This document shows, piece by piece, positions 1 through 9,959 of a DNA stretch of 35,804 bases (position 1 is its first letter; each line of letters opens with the position of its first letter). This stretch comes from Gammaproteobacteria bacterium (GTDB lineage Bacteria; Pseudomonadota; Gammaproteobacteria; GCA-2400775). The notes beneath the pieces are model-generated. The model did not search any database, was not told where the DNA came from, and saw only the letters and a program-made list of their open reading frames with translations. The stretch covers positions 563-36,366 of the forward strand of contig NVRF01000003.1 of NCBI GenBank assembly GCA_002400775.1, given 5' to 3'. A program made the position numbers and the translations under genes.

Positions 1-142
1 CGCCACAACATCGCAAGCTCGTCGCTGGCTACGCAGCACTCCCTCAATGGCTCTACGGCAACGATAGCTGTTTATTTTCTTCTCCATCACTCGCTAGCGC
101 TCCTCATTACGAAAAAAATAAATCAGCGTTGCCTATCGGCGA

Positions 143-580
143 CTACTCGCCCTCGCTGCGCTCTCCTTGGCTCGCAGCGAGTGAGTTTGTTTTTCTAACT
201 TCATTTTTATTTTTATGATTAGATACAATCGCAGCCACCTTGACAGGTAACTCTCCCGCATCATAACGCCATAATATTTCACGCAAATAATGATCATACT
301 TAGAAACAAAAATTGCTACTCGTAACTTTCCGTCTTTATCTTTTAAACTCCATTCAGCATCAACCTCCCATGTCAACGGAGCAAACTTGCTCTCAAGATC
401 AGACAAAAAAGCCTTATTACCCTGAACATTCCATTCCACCCGAATAAAAAATCAATTCTCGTTCACATCAACATATTCATCCAAACTATGGATATTACCG
501 CCCTGCTCATAGATAAAAGTGGATATACGAGAAACAAACCCAGGCATGTCTACGCAGGAAAGCAATAAAATCAAACGCAT
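143..580 (-). pseudogene. purU: Broken formyltetrahydrofolate deformylase (purU remnant)
   Basis: PurU hydrolyses 10-formyl-THF to THF plus formate for purine synthesis. Reading from an ATG at 580, preceded by AAGGAAG, gives 42 codons of the N-terminal ACT domain (RLILLLSCVDMPGFVSRIS, then a conserved-looking DEYVDV). A TGA follows at 454-452. The same frame continues as FFIRVEW and then the start of the formyltransferase domain (LRVAIFVSKYDHYLREILW, IVSNH). Homology stops near 215 and the frame ends at 143 in an unrelated Ser/Glu/Arg-rich tail. Intact family members are about 280 residues, and the hydroxymethyl/formyl-handling C-terminal half is missing. The nonsense codon replaces the residue just before the conserved FF(M/I)R segment. 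The two lesions together indicate a dead gene. The piece from the GTG at 439 should not be annotated as a separate protein. Confidence 0.8.
152..181. repeat. GC-rich inverted repeat at the purU breakpoint
   Basis: A perfect 9-bp inverted repeat, CTCGCTGCG (152-160) and CGCAGCGAG (173-181), is separated by 12 bases. It lies where the purU reading frame has already left homology. The surrounding 1-200 bases are rich in CGCTAGCG and CTCGC words, unlike the AT-richer gene sequence, so this may be the edge of a short repeat element that removed the 3' half of purU. What lies left of the window is unknown. Confidence 0.45.
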
Positions 581-620
581 ATAGCTTCCTTTTTTGATCA
601 ATACAAAAGTAAAATCGATC

Positions 621-1067
621 CTAACTCAGGCGCTTCACATGCAAAATTACGCCATCGACGCCATTCACCTTCACCTTCGCACCAGCCTCGCAATCATCAC
701 CCTGTATCTTCCACGTGGAATCATCAACTGTGATTTTTCCACTGCCATTTACAATCGGCTCTTCTAATGTAAAGACACGATCAATATACTGCGCACCACG
801 ACGATTAAGTGTGGGGTGATCCGTTTCGGTTGGGTTGCGTGCAAGCCGATAACGCCAAATAACGATGGTCGCCACCGATACCACAGCGAAAATTGACCAC
901 TGAAAAGGCGGCGCCATATCCGGAACAAAATAAAGCACCACACCGACAATACCCGCCGCAATCCCCATCCACAAAAAGAAGGCGCCCGGCGCCAGTGTTT
1001 CAATGATCACGAGCACAACGGCAAATATCCACCAATGCCAATAATCAACTTGATCAAGCATTGTCAC
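621..1067 (-). CDS. NfeD-family inner-membrane protein
   Basis: A 148-residue NfeD-like protein of the short YbbK/YuaF class. The N-terminal half holds hydrophobic membrane segments (WHWWIFAVVLVIIETLAPGAF; FFLWMGIAAGIVGVVLYFV; FQWSIFAVVSVATIVIWRY). It ends in a soluble OB-fold-like domain from about residue 85, with RRGAQYIDRVFTLEEPIVNG, a G-K-I-T-V-D-D-S-TW segment and a closing GVILHVKRL. Short NfeD proteins pair with SPFH/stomatin proteins to organise membrane microdomains; the exact activity is not settled. Its ATG overlaps the end of the upstream SPFH gene by 14 bp, so the two are almost certainly translated from one mRNA. No serine-protease domain is present, unlike the long NfeD form. 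Confidence 0.9.
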   Translation of the reverse strand: MTMLDQVDYWHWWIFAVVLVIIETLAPGAFFLWMGIAAGIVGVVLYFVPDMAPPFQWSIFAVVSVATIVIWRYRLARNPTETDHPTLNRRGAQYIDRVFTLEEPIVNGSGKITVDDSTWKIQGDDCEAGAKVKVNGVDGVILHVKRLS

Positions 1068-1989
1068 TACCCTTTTGTTTTTCCATTGCCGATTTTGCTA
1101 ATTCGGTAATACCACCAATGGCTCCGATGACACTAGCCGCCTCTAGCGGCATAAAGACCAGTTTATGATTGGGCGCACTACCAATTTTTTCCAGTGCCTT
1201 AATATAGTTATTGGCGACAAAATAATTAATAGCATTAATATCACCAGCGCTGATCGCATTTGACACCACGGTTGTCGCTTTAGCTTCTGCTTCGGCTAAA
1301 CGTTCACGCGCCTCGGCATCGCGAAACGCAGCTTCCTTACGTCCTTCCGCCTCAAGAATGGCCGCCTGCTTTTCACCGTCTGCCTTAAGAATTTCTGACT
1401 GCTTAACACCCTCAGCATCAAGAATCGCCGCGCGTTTTAAACGCTCGGCCTTCATTTGTCGAGATAATGCCTCAACGAGGTCTTTTGGTGGCTGAATATC
1501 CTTAATTTCGATACGCGTAACTTTAACCCCCCAAGGCGTGGTGGCATCATCGACCACGTCGAGTAACTGTGCATTAATTTTGTCACGCTGGGATAATAAT
1601 TCATCCAGATCCATCGAACCCATAACGGTACGGATATTGGTCATGGTCAAATTCAATATAGCCCGTTGCAGATCGTTGACTTCATAGGCTGCCTTAGCCG
1701 CATCAAGCACTTGAAAAAACACAACGCCATCAGCGCTAATCATGGCATTGTCGCGCGTAATAACTTCCTGCGATTGCACATCAAGCACCGTTTCCATCAT
1801 ATTTAACTTGGCACCGATTTTATCTACAACAGGAACAATAAAATGCAAACCCGGCGCTAACGTCCTGGTATAACGACCAAAACGCTCTACCGTATATTCC
1901 ATTCCCTGCGATACCGATTTCACACCTTGGAATAAGACCACCACCGCCAATATCACCATGGCAATTACAAATATATCTGCTGTACCCAT
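1054..1989 (-). CDS. qmcA: SPFH/band 7 membrane protein, QmcA-like (paraslipin class)
   Basis: A stomatin/prohibitin-family protein anchored by one N-terminal hydrophobic helix (IFVIAMVILAVVVLF). The SPFH core begins with SQGMEYTVERFGRYTRTL and PGLHFIVPVVDKI, and includes RTVMGSMDLDELLSQRD and WGVKVTRIEIKDIQPP. A long Ala/Glu-rich coiled-coil follows (repeats of AEG..QAAILEAEG), then an oligomerisation C-terminus. It probably forms large membrane rings with the NfeD partner encoded immediately downstream and overlapping it. An upstream GTG at 2001 lies inside the ribosome-binding site (AGGTGGG, 7 nt before the ATG at 1989), so I take the ATG, giving 311 residues. The gene corresponds to E. 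coli qmcA, which is likewise followed by an NfeD-like gene. Confidence 0.9.
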   Translation of the reverse strand: MGTADIFVIAMVILAVVVLFQGVKSVSQGMEYTVERFGRYTRTLAPGLHFIVPVVDKIGAKLNMMETVLDVQSQEVITRDNAMISADGVVFFQVLDAAKAAYEVNDLQRAILNLTMTNIRTVMGSMDLDELLSQRDKINAQLLDVVDDATTPWGVKVTRIEIKDIQPPKDLVEALSRQMKAERLKRAAILDAEGVKQSEILKADGEKQAAILEAEGRKEAAFRDAEARERLAEAEAKATTVVSNAISAGDINAINYFVANNYIKALEKIGSAPNHKLVFMPLEAASVIGAIGGITELAKSAMEKQKGSDNA

Positions 1990-2066
1990 TTCAACACCCA
2001 CCTTTTTTGTTTATATTGAGACTTTTTCACGACGTAGATTTTTCGTTAAAGCAAGGTAAAAACAGC

Positions 2067-2230
2067 CTCATACCCCAAGGATTCTGTTCAATACCCCCTT
2101 GAGGGGTACACCCCGAAAGCCCACGACTGCACGGATGCAGGAGGCAGAGCGACTCAGGAGACAAAGCCAAGAAGCAGTTGCCGAGTTTACAAGAGTCAAT
2201 GAGCATTTCTGCGTACCCTTGGGGTATGAG
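2067..2230. repeat. Short element bounded by 14-bp perfect inverted repeats (MITE-like)
   Basis: CTCATACCCCAAGG at 2067-2080 is repeated exactly in inverse as CCTTGGGGTATGAG at 2217-2230, enclosing 136 bp. The interior carries a second imperfect palindrome (TACCCCCTTGAGGGGTA, 2092-2108). The overlapping short open frames on both strands have no recognisable product. The structure suggests a small non-autonomous element or a large cruciform between the SPFH gene and the EamA gene. I see no clear target-site duplication. Confidence 0.5.
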
Positions 2231-2287
2231 ACTATTTTTAACGCCGCCATAGCGGAAAAGATGCTTCGTGCAAAGGCCTCATATTAG

Positions 2288-3157
2288 CTATCTTAAGTTT
2301 TTTATCTTTTTTTTGTACCCTATCGCAAACGCTATACCGCTGAGCACCAATACACACGAAATTATAAACCGTGTAGAAATTGGCTCGTTAATGAATAGTA
2401 CACCACCCAACGCTGCCAGCACCGGGACACTCAACTGGAGCAATGCCGCATGCACTGTACTGATATGCGGTAGCACTGCGTACCAAATTGCGTAGCCTGC
2501 CCCAGAAGCAATAGCACCCGACAAAAGCGCCAGTGCAACACCCTGCCAAGGCAAACGATCCAAATTAAGTAAAAACAGACACGGTAACAAAACGATAACC
2601 GTGGCAAATACAAAATTACTCGCCGTACTAAGTAACGGCTGAGTCACCCCCCTGCCAAGCAAAGTGTACCCCGCCCAGGCCACCCCGGCGACAACCATTA
2701 ATACCAAGCCTATGGGTGAAGGCGCAGAGACACCTGGGGCCACCAACACAATAATCCCTGATAAAGCAAACAACCACCCCAACCATTCAATAATTTGTGG
2801 CCGTTCACCTTCGTACAAGGCAACAGCCATCATCGTCAATTGCACAGCAGAAAACAAAACCAGTGCACCAATTCCCGCATCAAGCGTAATGTACGCAAAA
2901 GAAAAACCAAGAACATAGACCGCCAGAGAAATTGATGCGCGCCATGTGCTATTACGCACCAATGATCGTAGCGATCGATTAGAAACGCCCACAATTAAAA
3001 TCAGCGCAACTGCGCCGGAAAATAAACGCAATAAAGAGAAACTAGCGGGATCGGTGGCGTATACGTCTAAAGCCAAACGACACAGCACCGAATTTGCGGC
3101 AAAAGCAATCAGCGCAATTAGTGTAGATAAAAAAAGAAAAAATCGGCTTGAAGCCAA
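2288..3157 (-). CDS. EamA-family (drug/metabolite) transporter
   Basis: A 289-residue polytopic inner-membrane protein with about ten predicted hydrophobic helices arranged as two EamA repeats, the usual DMT-superfamily layout. Family-like segments include FAANSVLCRLAL in helix 1 and GYAIWYAVLPHIS...AALLQLSVPVLAALGG in the second repeat, followed by an FINEPIS motif typical of EamA proteins. Such proteins export amino acids, metabolites or drugs; the substrate cannot be read from the sequence. The only start in the open frame is TTG at 3157, three codons after an in-frame stop, with a weak AGG upstream. The C-terminus is basic (KKKIKN), suggesting it faces the cytoplasm. It is a single gene, not obviously in an operon. 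Confidence 0.85.
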   Translation of the reverse strand: MASSRFFLFLSTLIALIAFAANSVLCRLALDVYATDPASFSLLRLFSGAVALILIVGVSNRSLRSLVRNSTWRASISLAVYVLGFSFAYITLDAGIGALVLFSAVQLTMMAVALYEGERPQIIEWLGWLFALSGIIVLVAPGVSAPSPIGLVLMVVAGVAWAGYTLLGRGVTQPLLSTASNFVFATVIVLLPCLFLLNLDRLPWQGVALALLSGAIASGAGYAIWYAVLPHISTVHAALLQLSVPVLAALGGVLFINEPISTRFIISCVLVLSGIAFAIGYKKKIKNLR

Positions 3158-3338
3158 ACGTGCTTAACCTATGCAAAGCCGATTCAGAACATCGACCTTA
3201 AGATCATAAACGTTGTGGAGAAGAATAGATATTCCCTATAGCACTGAAACCGCAAAATTTAGGATATTTCTGACAGCTATGCAAGCAACCAAATGGCCGT
3301 TACCAATAACGGCCACCAGTATTCATTAATACTACAGC

Positions 3339-5654
3339 CTACCCACTAATTCGGCGAGTGCTCACGACATTAGATAGTTGCGAGATTTTGGCAAGGACGC
3401 GGCTAAGGTCATCGATATTGCTGATCTCAATGGTTAAACGCATCTTGGCCTGATTGCTGCTTTTGTCTGATAAAGTATTTGCCGCAATTAAATTGACTTT
3501 GTTATTAGCAAATACTGAGGTAACGTCATGCAGTAGGCCATGACGATCATAGGCGATAACTTCAATATCGACACTGTAATCTTTATCGGGATCAGGCCCC
3601 CATGAAACCTCAATTAAACGCTGCGGGGATTCGGCACTGAGCCGCAAATAGTTACTGCAATCTCTACGATGAATACTGACACCCGCGCCACGCGTAATAT
3701 AGCCACCAATAGGCTCGCCCGGAATGGGTTTACAACAACGCGCAAGCTGTGTCATTAAGTTACCAACACCCTGCACGTTAATGTCCCCCGCCTCACGCGC
3801 TTCGGGTTGGGGTGTTATTTTGGGTAAGTCTGGTGACGCCTCGCTAGTGTTTCGATTAAGCAAACGTTCTGCTGTGCGCACAACTTGACCTAATTTGATC
3901 TCGTTACGACCAACTCCCGCGTAAAATCTATCTACTTTTGTGCAATTAAAATGTTCAGCTAGTTTTTTTGTATTGACCTGATTTAAACCAAGCCGCTCTA
4001 ACTCTCTATCTACCCAGTGCTTACCAGCAGTTAAATTTTGTTCAAAATCCTGTTGGCGTAACCAATGCTGTATTTTACTGCGCGCGCGCGCAGTCTTGAT
4101 ATAACCTTGGTGTGGATTGAGCCAATCACGGCTAGGGCCACCACGTTTTACAGTTAAAATTTCCACCTGGTCGCCGGTCGCCAGCGTATGCGTCAAGGGC
4201 ACCATTTGCTGGTTAACCTTAGCGCCACGACAACGATGACCGACCTCGGTATGAATATGATATGCAAAATCAACCGGGGTCGCGCCAAGCTCTAAATCAA
4301 TAATTCTGCCTTGCGGTGTGATGACATAAATTCGATCTGCATGAACTTCGGATTTAAAGCGATCAACAAAGTCACTGGCATCGGAAACTTCTTCTTTCCA
4401 TTCCAACAATTGCCGCATCCATTGCAATTTATCTTCAAAGACACCGTCATGCACTGCGGCCTCTTTATAGGCCCAATGTGACGCCACACCATGTTCTGCG
4501 TGAGCGTTCATATCATGCGTACGAATTTGCACCTCTACCGTACGCCCGAGCGGGCCGACCACTGCGGTATGTAACGATTGATAATTGTTTTCTTTTGGTG
4601 TGGCGATATAGTCATCAAATTCACCACGTATGTAGTTCCACTCGGAATGTACAATACCCAGCACTCCATAGCATTGCGCCACATCTCTAACTAATACGCG
4701 TACCCCGAGGACATCATAGAGTTGATGGTAATCAAGGTTCTTACGCTGCATTTTTTTCCAAATGCTATAAATATGTTTTGGTCTTGCGACGATATCCGCT
4801 TCAATGTTCGCATCACGTAAGCTTTGCTCAAGACCAGCTTTAAACCCATCGAGGTAATCCTGACGTTCGACACGACGCATCTCCAGCATTTTAGCGATAC
4901 GTTTGTAGGTGTCCGGCTCAAGATAGCGAAAAGAAAGATCTTCAAGCTCCCATTTAAGCTGCCAGATTCCTAACCTGTTAGCCAGTGGCGCAAATATATC
5001 GAGGGTCTCTCTTGCAATACGTTTTTGTTTGTCAGGGCGCAAACAAGACAGTGTTCGCATATTGTGAAGACGGTCGGCGAGCTTGATCAATACGACTCGC
5101 ACATCTTCTGCCATTGCCAGTAACATTTTACGTAGACTTTCTGCCTGCGCATGCTCTTTAAGCATAGCGGGATCATGACCCGGCAAGGAATCAATAACAT
5201 CCATCTTGGTCACACCGTCGACGAGCCCGGCAATAGTGGTGCCAAATTCAGCTTCAATGTCTTTTAAGGTGGTTGAAGTGTCTTCGGCGACATCATGCAA
5301 TAAGGCAGCAGCAATCGCCTCATGATCCATTTTCAGGCTGACCAGAATATTGGCTGCTGCAAGCACGTGTTGAAAATAAGGTTCACCCGATGCACGGGTT
5401 TGGTCTATGTGGGCTTTTTGAGCCAAGTCACTAGCACGGCGGATAACGTCGATTTCGTGTGGGCTATATTCAGATGACAGACTACGCAACCACGTCTCAA
5501 CATCGAGTCCGCTATCACTACTTTCTATTGGGTGTATTTCAGCTGCCTGTACCACTCTAGGAATATCAATTAAATATGAATATCTACAATAGCACCGCAT
5601 TTTATTTAATGCGACACTTAAATTAGTGCTTTGCGACTGGACTTGGTTCAGCAA
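3339..5654 (-). CDS. relA: RelA-type (p)ppGpp synthetase with an apparently intact hydrolase motif
   Basis: A long RSH protein that makes the stringent-response alarmone pppGpp/ppGpp on starved ribosomes. Domains in order: N-terminal HD region (about 85-210), synthetase (about 270-390, with RPKHIYSIWKKMQ, EFDDYIATPKENNYQSLHT and VEVQIRT), TGS (about 440-510), helical and Zn-finger region (ARCCKPIPG, HRRDCSNY) and ACT (about 690-770). The EFDD motif, the Zn-finger text and the closing VVSTRRISG match gammaproteobacterial RelA rather than SpoT. Unlike E. coli RelA, the HD region keeps GEPYFQHV, LLHDVAEDT and LADRLHNMRTL, so ppGpp hydrolysis may survive. The start is uncertain: TTG at 5654 gives 771 residues, ATG at 5600 gives 753, and a GTG near residue 34 best matches E. 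coli length. None has a strong ribosome-binding site. Confidence 0.9.
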   Translation of the reverse strand: MLNQVQSQSTNLSVALNKMRCYCRYSYLIDIPRVVQAAEIHPIESSDSGLDVETWLRSLSSEYSPHEIDVIRRASDLAQKAHIDQTRASGEPYFQHVLAAANILVSLKMDHEAIAAALLHDVAEDTSTTLKDIEAEFGTTIAGLVDGVTKMDVIDSLPGHDPAMLKEHAQAESLRKMLLAMAEDVRVVLIKLADRLHNMRTLSCLRPDKQKRIARETLDIFAPLANRLGIWQLKWELEDLSFRYLEPDTYKRIAKMLEMRRVERQDYLDGFKAGLEQSLRDANIEADIVARPKHIYSIWKKMQRKNLDYHQLYDVLGVRVLVRDVAQCYGVLGIVHSEWNYIRGEFDDYIATPKENNYQSLHTAVVGPLGRTVEVQIRTHDMNAHAEHGVASHWAYKEAAVHDGVFEDKLQWMRQLLEWKEEVSDASDFVDRFKSEVHADRIYVITPQGRIIDLELGATPVDFAYHIHTEVGHRCRGAKVNQQMVPLTHTLATGDQVEILTVKRGGPSRDWLNPHQGYIKTARARSKIQHWLRQQDFEQNLTAGKHWVDRELERLGLNQVNTKKLAEHFNCTKVDRFYAGVGRNEIKLGQVVRTAERLLNRNTSEASPDLPKITPQPEAREAGDINVQGVGNLMTQLARCCKPIPGEPIGGYITRGAGVSIHRRDCSNYLRLSAESPQRLIEVSWGPDPDKDYSVDIEVIAYDRHGLLHDVTSVFANNKVNLIAANTLSDKSSNQAKMRLTIEISNIDDLSRVLAKISQLSNVVSTRRISG

Positions 5655-5988
5655 AATATTACGATGCTTTGCATTACGACCCAGATCGGCTGTCGTCTCA
5701 AATCCTTGTCACGACCTGGTTAAATGCTAACATCGACCACCACAGCACAGGGGGCAATGGAGATATAATCTAGAATACAAGCTCTAATATAAATTATACA
5801 AATTCGTTATACCACCATATGACAGAGAAACATCTTCTTTTTAAACGAAAAAATATCAGAATATCTTAGTGATGAATCGGCGAGAAAATATATGGGAAGG
5901 CTGAACGTGAACAGCGCAGCTTCAGAGGTTTTCTAAACGTTCTCTTTTGCTTCTAATCGATAGCGCTCCACTCGAGAGCGCCTGAATA
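5655..5988. other. Intergenic region between rsd/algQ and relA
   Basis: No protein or RNA gene could be supported in these 334 bases. The middle (about 5760-5830) is very AT-rich and could hold the relA promoter, but no clean -35/-10 pair was found. The end next to rsd contains a short GC hairpin, listed separately. Confidence 0.5.
5963..5981 (-). terminator. Possible weak terminator hairpin after rsd/algQ
   Basis: GCGCTC (5963-5968) and GAGCGC (5976-5981) form a 6-bp stem with a 7-base loop, 8 bases beyond the rsd stop. No U-run follows on the minus strand, so intrinsic termination is doubtful. Confidence 0.3.
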
Positions 5989-6426
5989 TCAGCCTACCAT
6001 TGCACGAATAACTTTATCTTCTAGTTCAATTCGATCAGCCAAGGTTTCGCCTAAATTCGAAAGATCTGTGCGTAGACTAGCAAGCTCATTGCTATCGTGA
6101 ATTAGCTCAGGATGATCATATTTATCGTTGAACTCAAGAATGTGATCGGTACACTGCGAAATACGGGGGAATGCTTTTTCAGCGACATCGATAACTGATT
6201 TACGACGTTCACGTTTTTCATCAAAATACTGGTACAACTTAAAATGCGCTGCGGCAGTGTAGTCAATTAGTGATTCACAAAATCGTTGTAACAACTCAGG
6301 CATGCCAGCATCACCGACTTGCGGAGGATGAGTCGCAATTTCATTGTATAAAGAAAGCAAATGAGTACGGGTCAGAACGAGATCATCTATTGAATTATGC
6401 GTTATTACGCGGCGCTCGTTTTCCAT
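5989..6426 (-). CDS. rsd: Rsd/AlgQ-family anti-sigma-70 regulator
   Basis: A 145-residue all-helical protein of the Rsd/AlgQ family, which binds region 4 of the housekeeping sigma factor and frees RNA polymerase for alternative sigmas; AlgQ in Pseudomonas affects alginate and virulence genes. Recognisable text includes LQRFCESLIDYTAAAHFKLY (Rsd: DFCQSLVDYLSAGHFSIY), a central helix with ILEFNDKYD, and LSNLGETLADRIELEDKVI near the C-terminus, where family members have GEALEARFxLEDKL. Length is close to E. coli Rsd (158). A GTG at 6435 overlaps the ribosome-binding site AGGTGA, so I use the ATG at 6426 five bases beyond it. It lies downstream of no obvious operon partner; relA follows on the same strand after a 334-bp gap. 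Confidence 0.85.
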   Translation of the reverse strand: MENERRVITHNSIDDLVLTRTHLLSLYNEIATHPPQVGDAGMPELLQRFCESLIDYTAAAHFKLYQYFDEKRERRKSVIDVAEKAFPRISQCTDHILEFNDKYDHPELIHDSNELASLRTDLSNLGETLADRIELEDKVIRAMVG

Positions 6427-6616
6427 CAGTTTCACCTTTTATTGTTATTCAAGTAACTGTTTATTGCAGGTAACGATTAGCACGTCAAATTACTGTCGAA
6501 ACCACTCTTTTACCCACCCTTGACAGAACTAATACAATTGCCGTGCCAACTTGATTAACAAAATAAAAATGCACATAACAATGCACCAACATTAAGGCGG
6601 CTGCTCGGGGGCCGTT

Positions 6617-6853
6617 CTATACATTAATATCGATCAACGAACCGCGAAGTTCATCAGCAGTTTTAACGACCTGAGCCGAAGCTTGAACCTGTAGCTCAGC
6701 TTGCCTAAGATCTACCACTGCTCGGCTTACATCGCTGACTGTCGCGTCCTTTCGTGCCGCTGCACCAGCAATATCATTAGCACTTTGCTGGGCTTGGCTC
6801 AGTCCACGCTGAACACCAAGTAATCCGTTATTAAACGCACTGTCTATTCTCAT
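6617..6853 (-). CDS. Small orphan protein resembling flagellar rod/hook C-termini
   Basis: A 78-residue soluble protein. It begins with a helix (INGLLG-like: SAFNNGLLGVQRGLSQAQQSA) and ends with AVVDLRQAELQVQASAQVV followed by KTADELRGSLIDINV. The last segment strongly resembles the C-terminal helix of flagellar axial proteins such as FlgE/FlgG/FlgC (VxLIxAxxAFxANAxVIKTADEMLGTLLDI). There is no other flagellar gene in the window and no beta-rich middle domain, so it could not build a rod by itself. It starts with ATG at 6853 after a good GAAGGA. It sits after ligA but its stop and start show an independent ribosome-binding site. Function unknown; the similarity may mean a stand-alone axial-type coiled coil. 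Confidence 0.7.
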   Translation of the reverse strand: MRIDSAFNNGLLGVQRGLSQAQQSANDIAGAAARKDATVSDVSRAVVDLRQAELQVQASAQVVKTADELRGSLIDINV

Positions 6854-7001
6854 GGCGTATCCTTCGGTATGCCCCCCGAATCAACCCATGTGCCTCATGC
6901 TCATGAGTTACGTCCGCCTTAATCAGTTGTCGAATCCATTTCAACTCATCATGTTTAGCGGCAGAAAAATGGCAACCTTTAATGGTTTATCACAATTGAG
7001 A

Positions 7002-9050
<2,049 letters not shown>

Positions 9051-9072
9051 CTATTTTCGCCAGCCACAAAAA

Positions 9073-9951
9073 TCAGAGGTTAAGCTGACCTTGTTTCATC
9101 TTGCGTTGACTGTAAAACTGATGAATAGATTCCTTAATCAAGTTTGCACCCTGAGATGTCAAAGCACTACGCTGACTATCATGCAGCTCACCACCTAACC
9201 GTCGCGCAAGCCGATGGCCGATATCGAGCAAGCGCTCGAATGTATGAACATTATTGTCTGGCCCAGGGAGCAACATAAACAACGTGACGCCATGTGTCTT
9301 GGTACTGGCCATGGTATTAGGATCAAACGTTCCAGGCTCAAGCATATTAGCAACGCTAAAAAGAATTGGGCCAACGATCTGTTCAGTATCATAAAAATGA
9401 AAAATATCACGATCACCGTACTTTAGGCCTAGCTTGTCAAAAGCCTCTAGCAACTGTTCACCATGAAACTCGCTGTCAGGTTTTGCAACAACATAAACAC
9501 TAACAACCATTTCAGGGTTATCGCCAAGTGTTGCTTGGGTTACTGGCTCTTCCTGAAAATCTTGCAATTCACCGGTAGCCAAATGATGACCAGCTTCAAC
9601 GTCCAAAACAGGCTCCAACTCAACATCAAGAACATCCTGCTCTCGCATCAATTTACCAAACTGATCCAGCTCTTGACCATAAGAACCATCCATCCGAGTA
9701 TCGTCAGATTGAGTTGCGTCGAAATGAGCCACGCGATCAAACGGTTGCGCTTCTATATCATTTGACGCGGTCAATCGATCCATATCTGGTACTGTTTTTT
9801 CAACAGCCGCATCAGCATCATCAATTTGCTCCCAACGTATATCGTCGTGACCAAAGCTGCTCTCATCCTCTATATGGCGTCTATACCAAAGATAAGCACC
9901 AGCTCCAATCAAGGCCAGACCCAATACGCATAAGATGATGGTAGTTAACAT
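9073..9951 (-). CDS. zipA: Cell division protein ZipA
   Basis: Inner-membrane anchor that tethers FtsZ at the division site. An N-terminal membrane helix (TTIILCVLGLALIGAGAYLWY, residues 3-23) is followed by a charged linker rich in Asp and Glu (about 30-140). The FtsZ-binding ZipA C-terminal domain (about 145-285) includes VSVYVVAKPDSEFHGEQLL, FDKLGLKYGDRDIFHFY and LFSVANMLEPGTFD. The linker is acidic rather than the Pro/Gln-rich linker of E. coli ZipA. The gene begins 8 bp after the smc stop and precedes ligA, matching the standard cluster. Start is ATG at 9951. Confidence 0.95.
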   Translation of the reverse strand: MLTTIILCVLGLALIGAGAYLWYRRHIEDESSFGHDDIRWEQIDDADAAVEKTVPDMDRLTASNDIEAQPFDRVAHFDATQSDDTRMDGSYGQELDQFGKLMREQDVLDVELEPVLDVEAGHHLATGELQDFQEEPVTQATLGDNPEMVVSVYVVAKPDSEFHGEQLLEAFDKLGLKYGDRDIFHFYDTEQIVGPILFSVANMLEPGTFDPNTMASTKTHGVTLFMLLPGPDNNVHTFERLLDIGHRLARRLGGELHDSQRSALTSQGANLIKESIHQFYSQRKMKQGQLNL

Positions 9952-9959
9952 AAGTATGT

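Noticed and set aside
452-454. Selenocysteine or read-through at the purU TGA
   Set aside because: The family has no Sec at this place, no SECIS-like hairpin was seen directly after the TGA, and the 3' half of the gene is missing anyway.
2099-2287. 62-codon plus-strand frame inside the inverted-repeat element
   Set aside because: No ribosome-binding site, no family resemblance, and it spans the repeat end; an equally long frame exists on the opposite strand.
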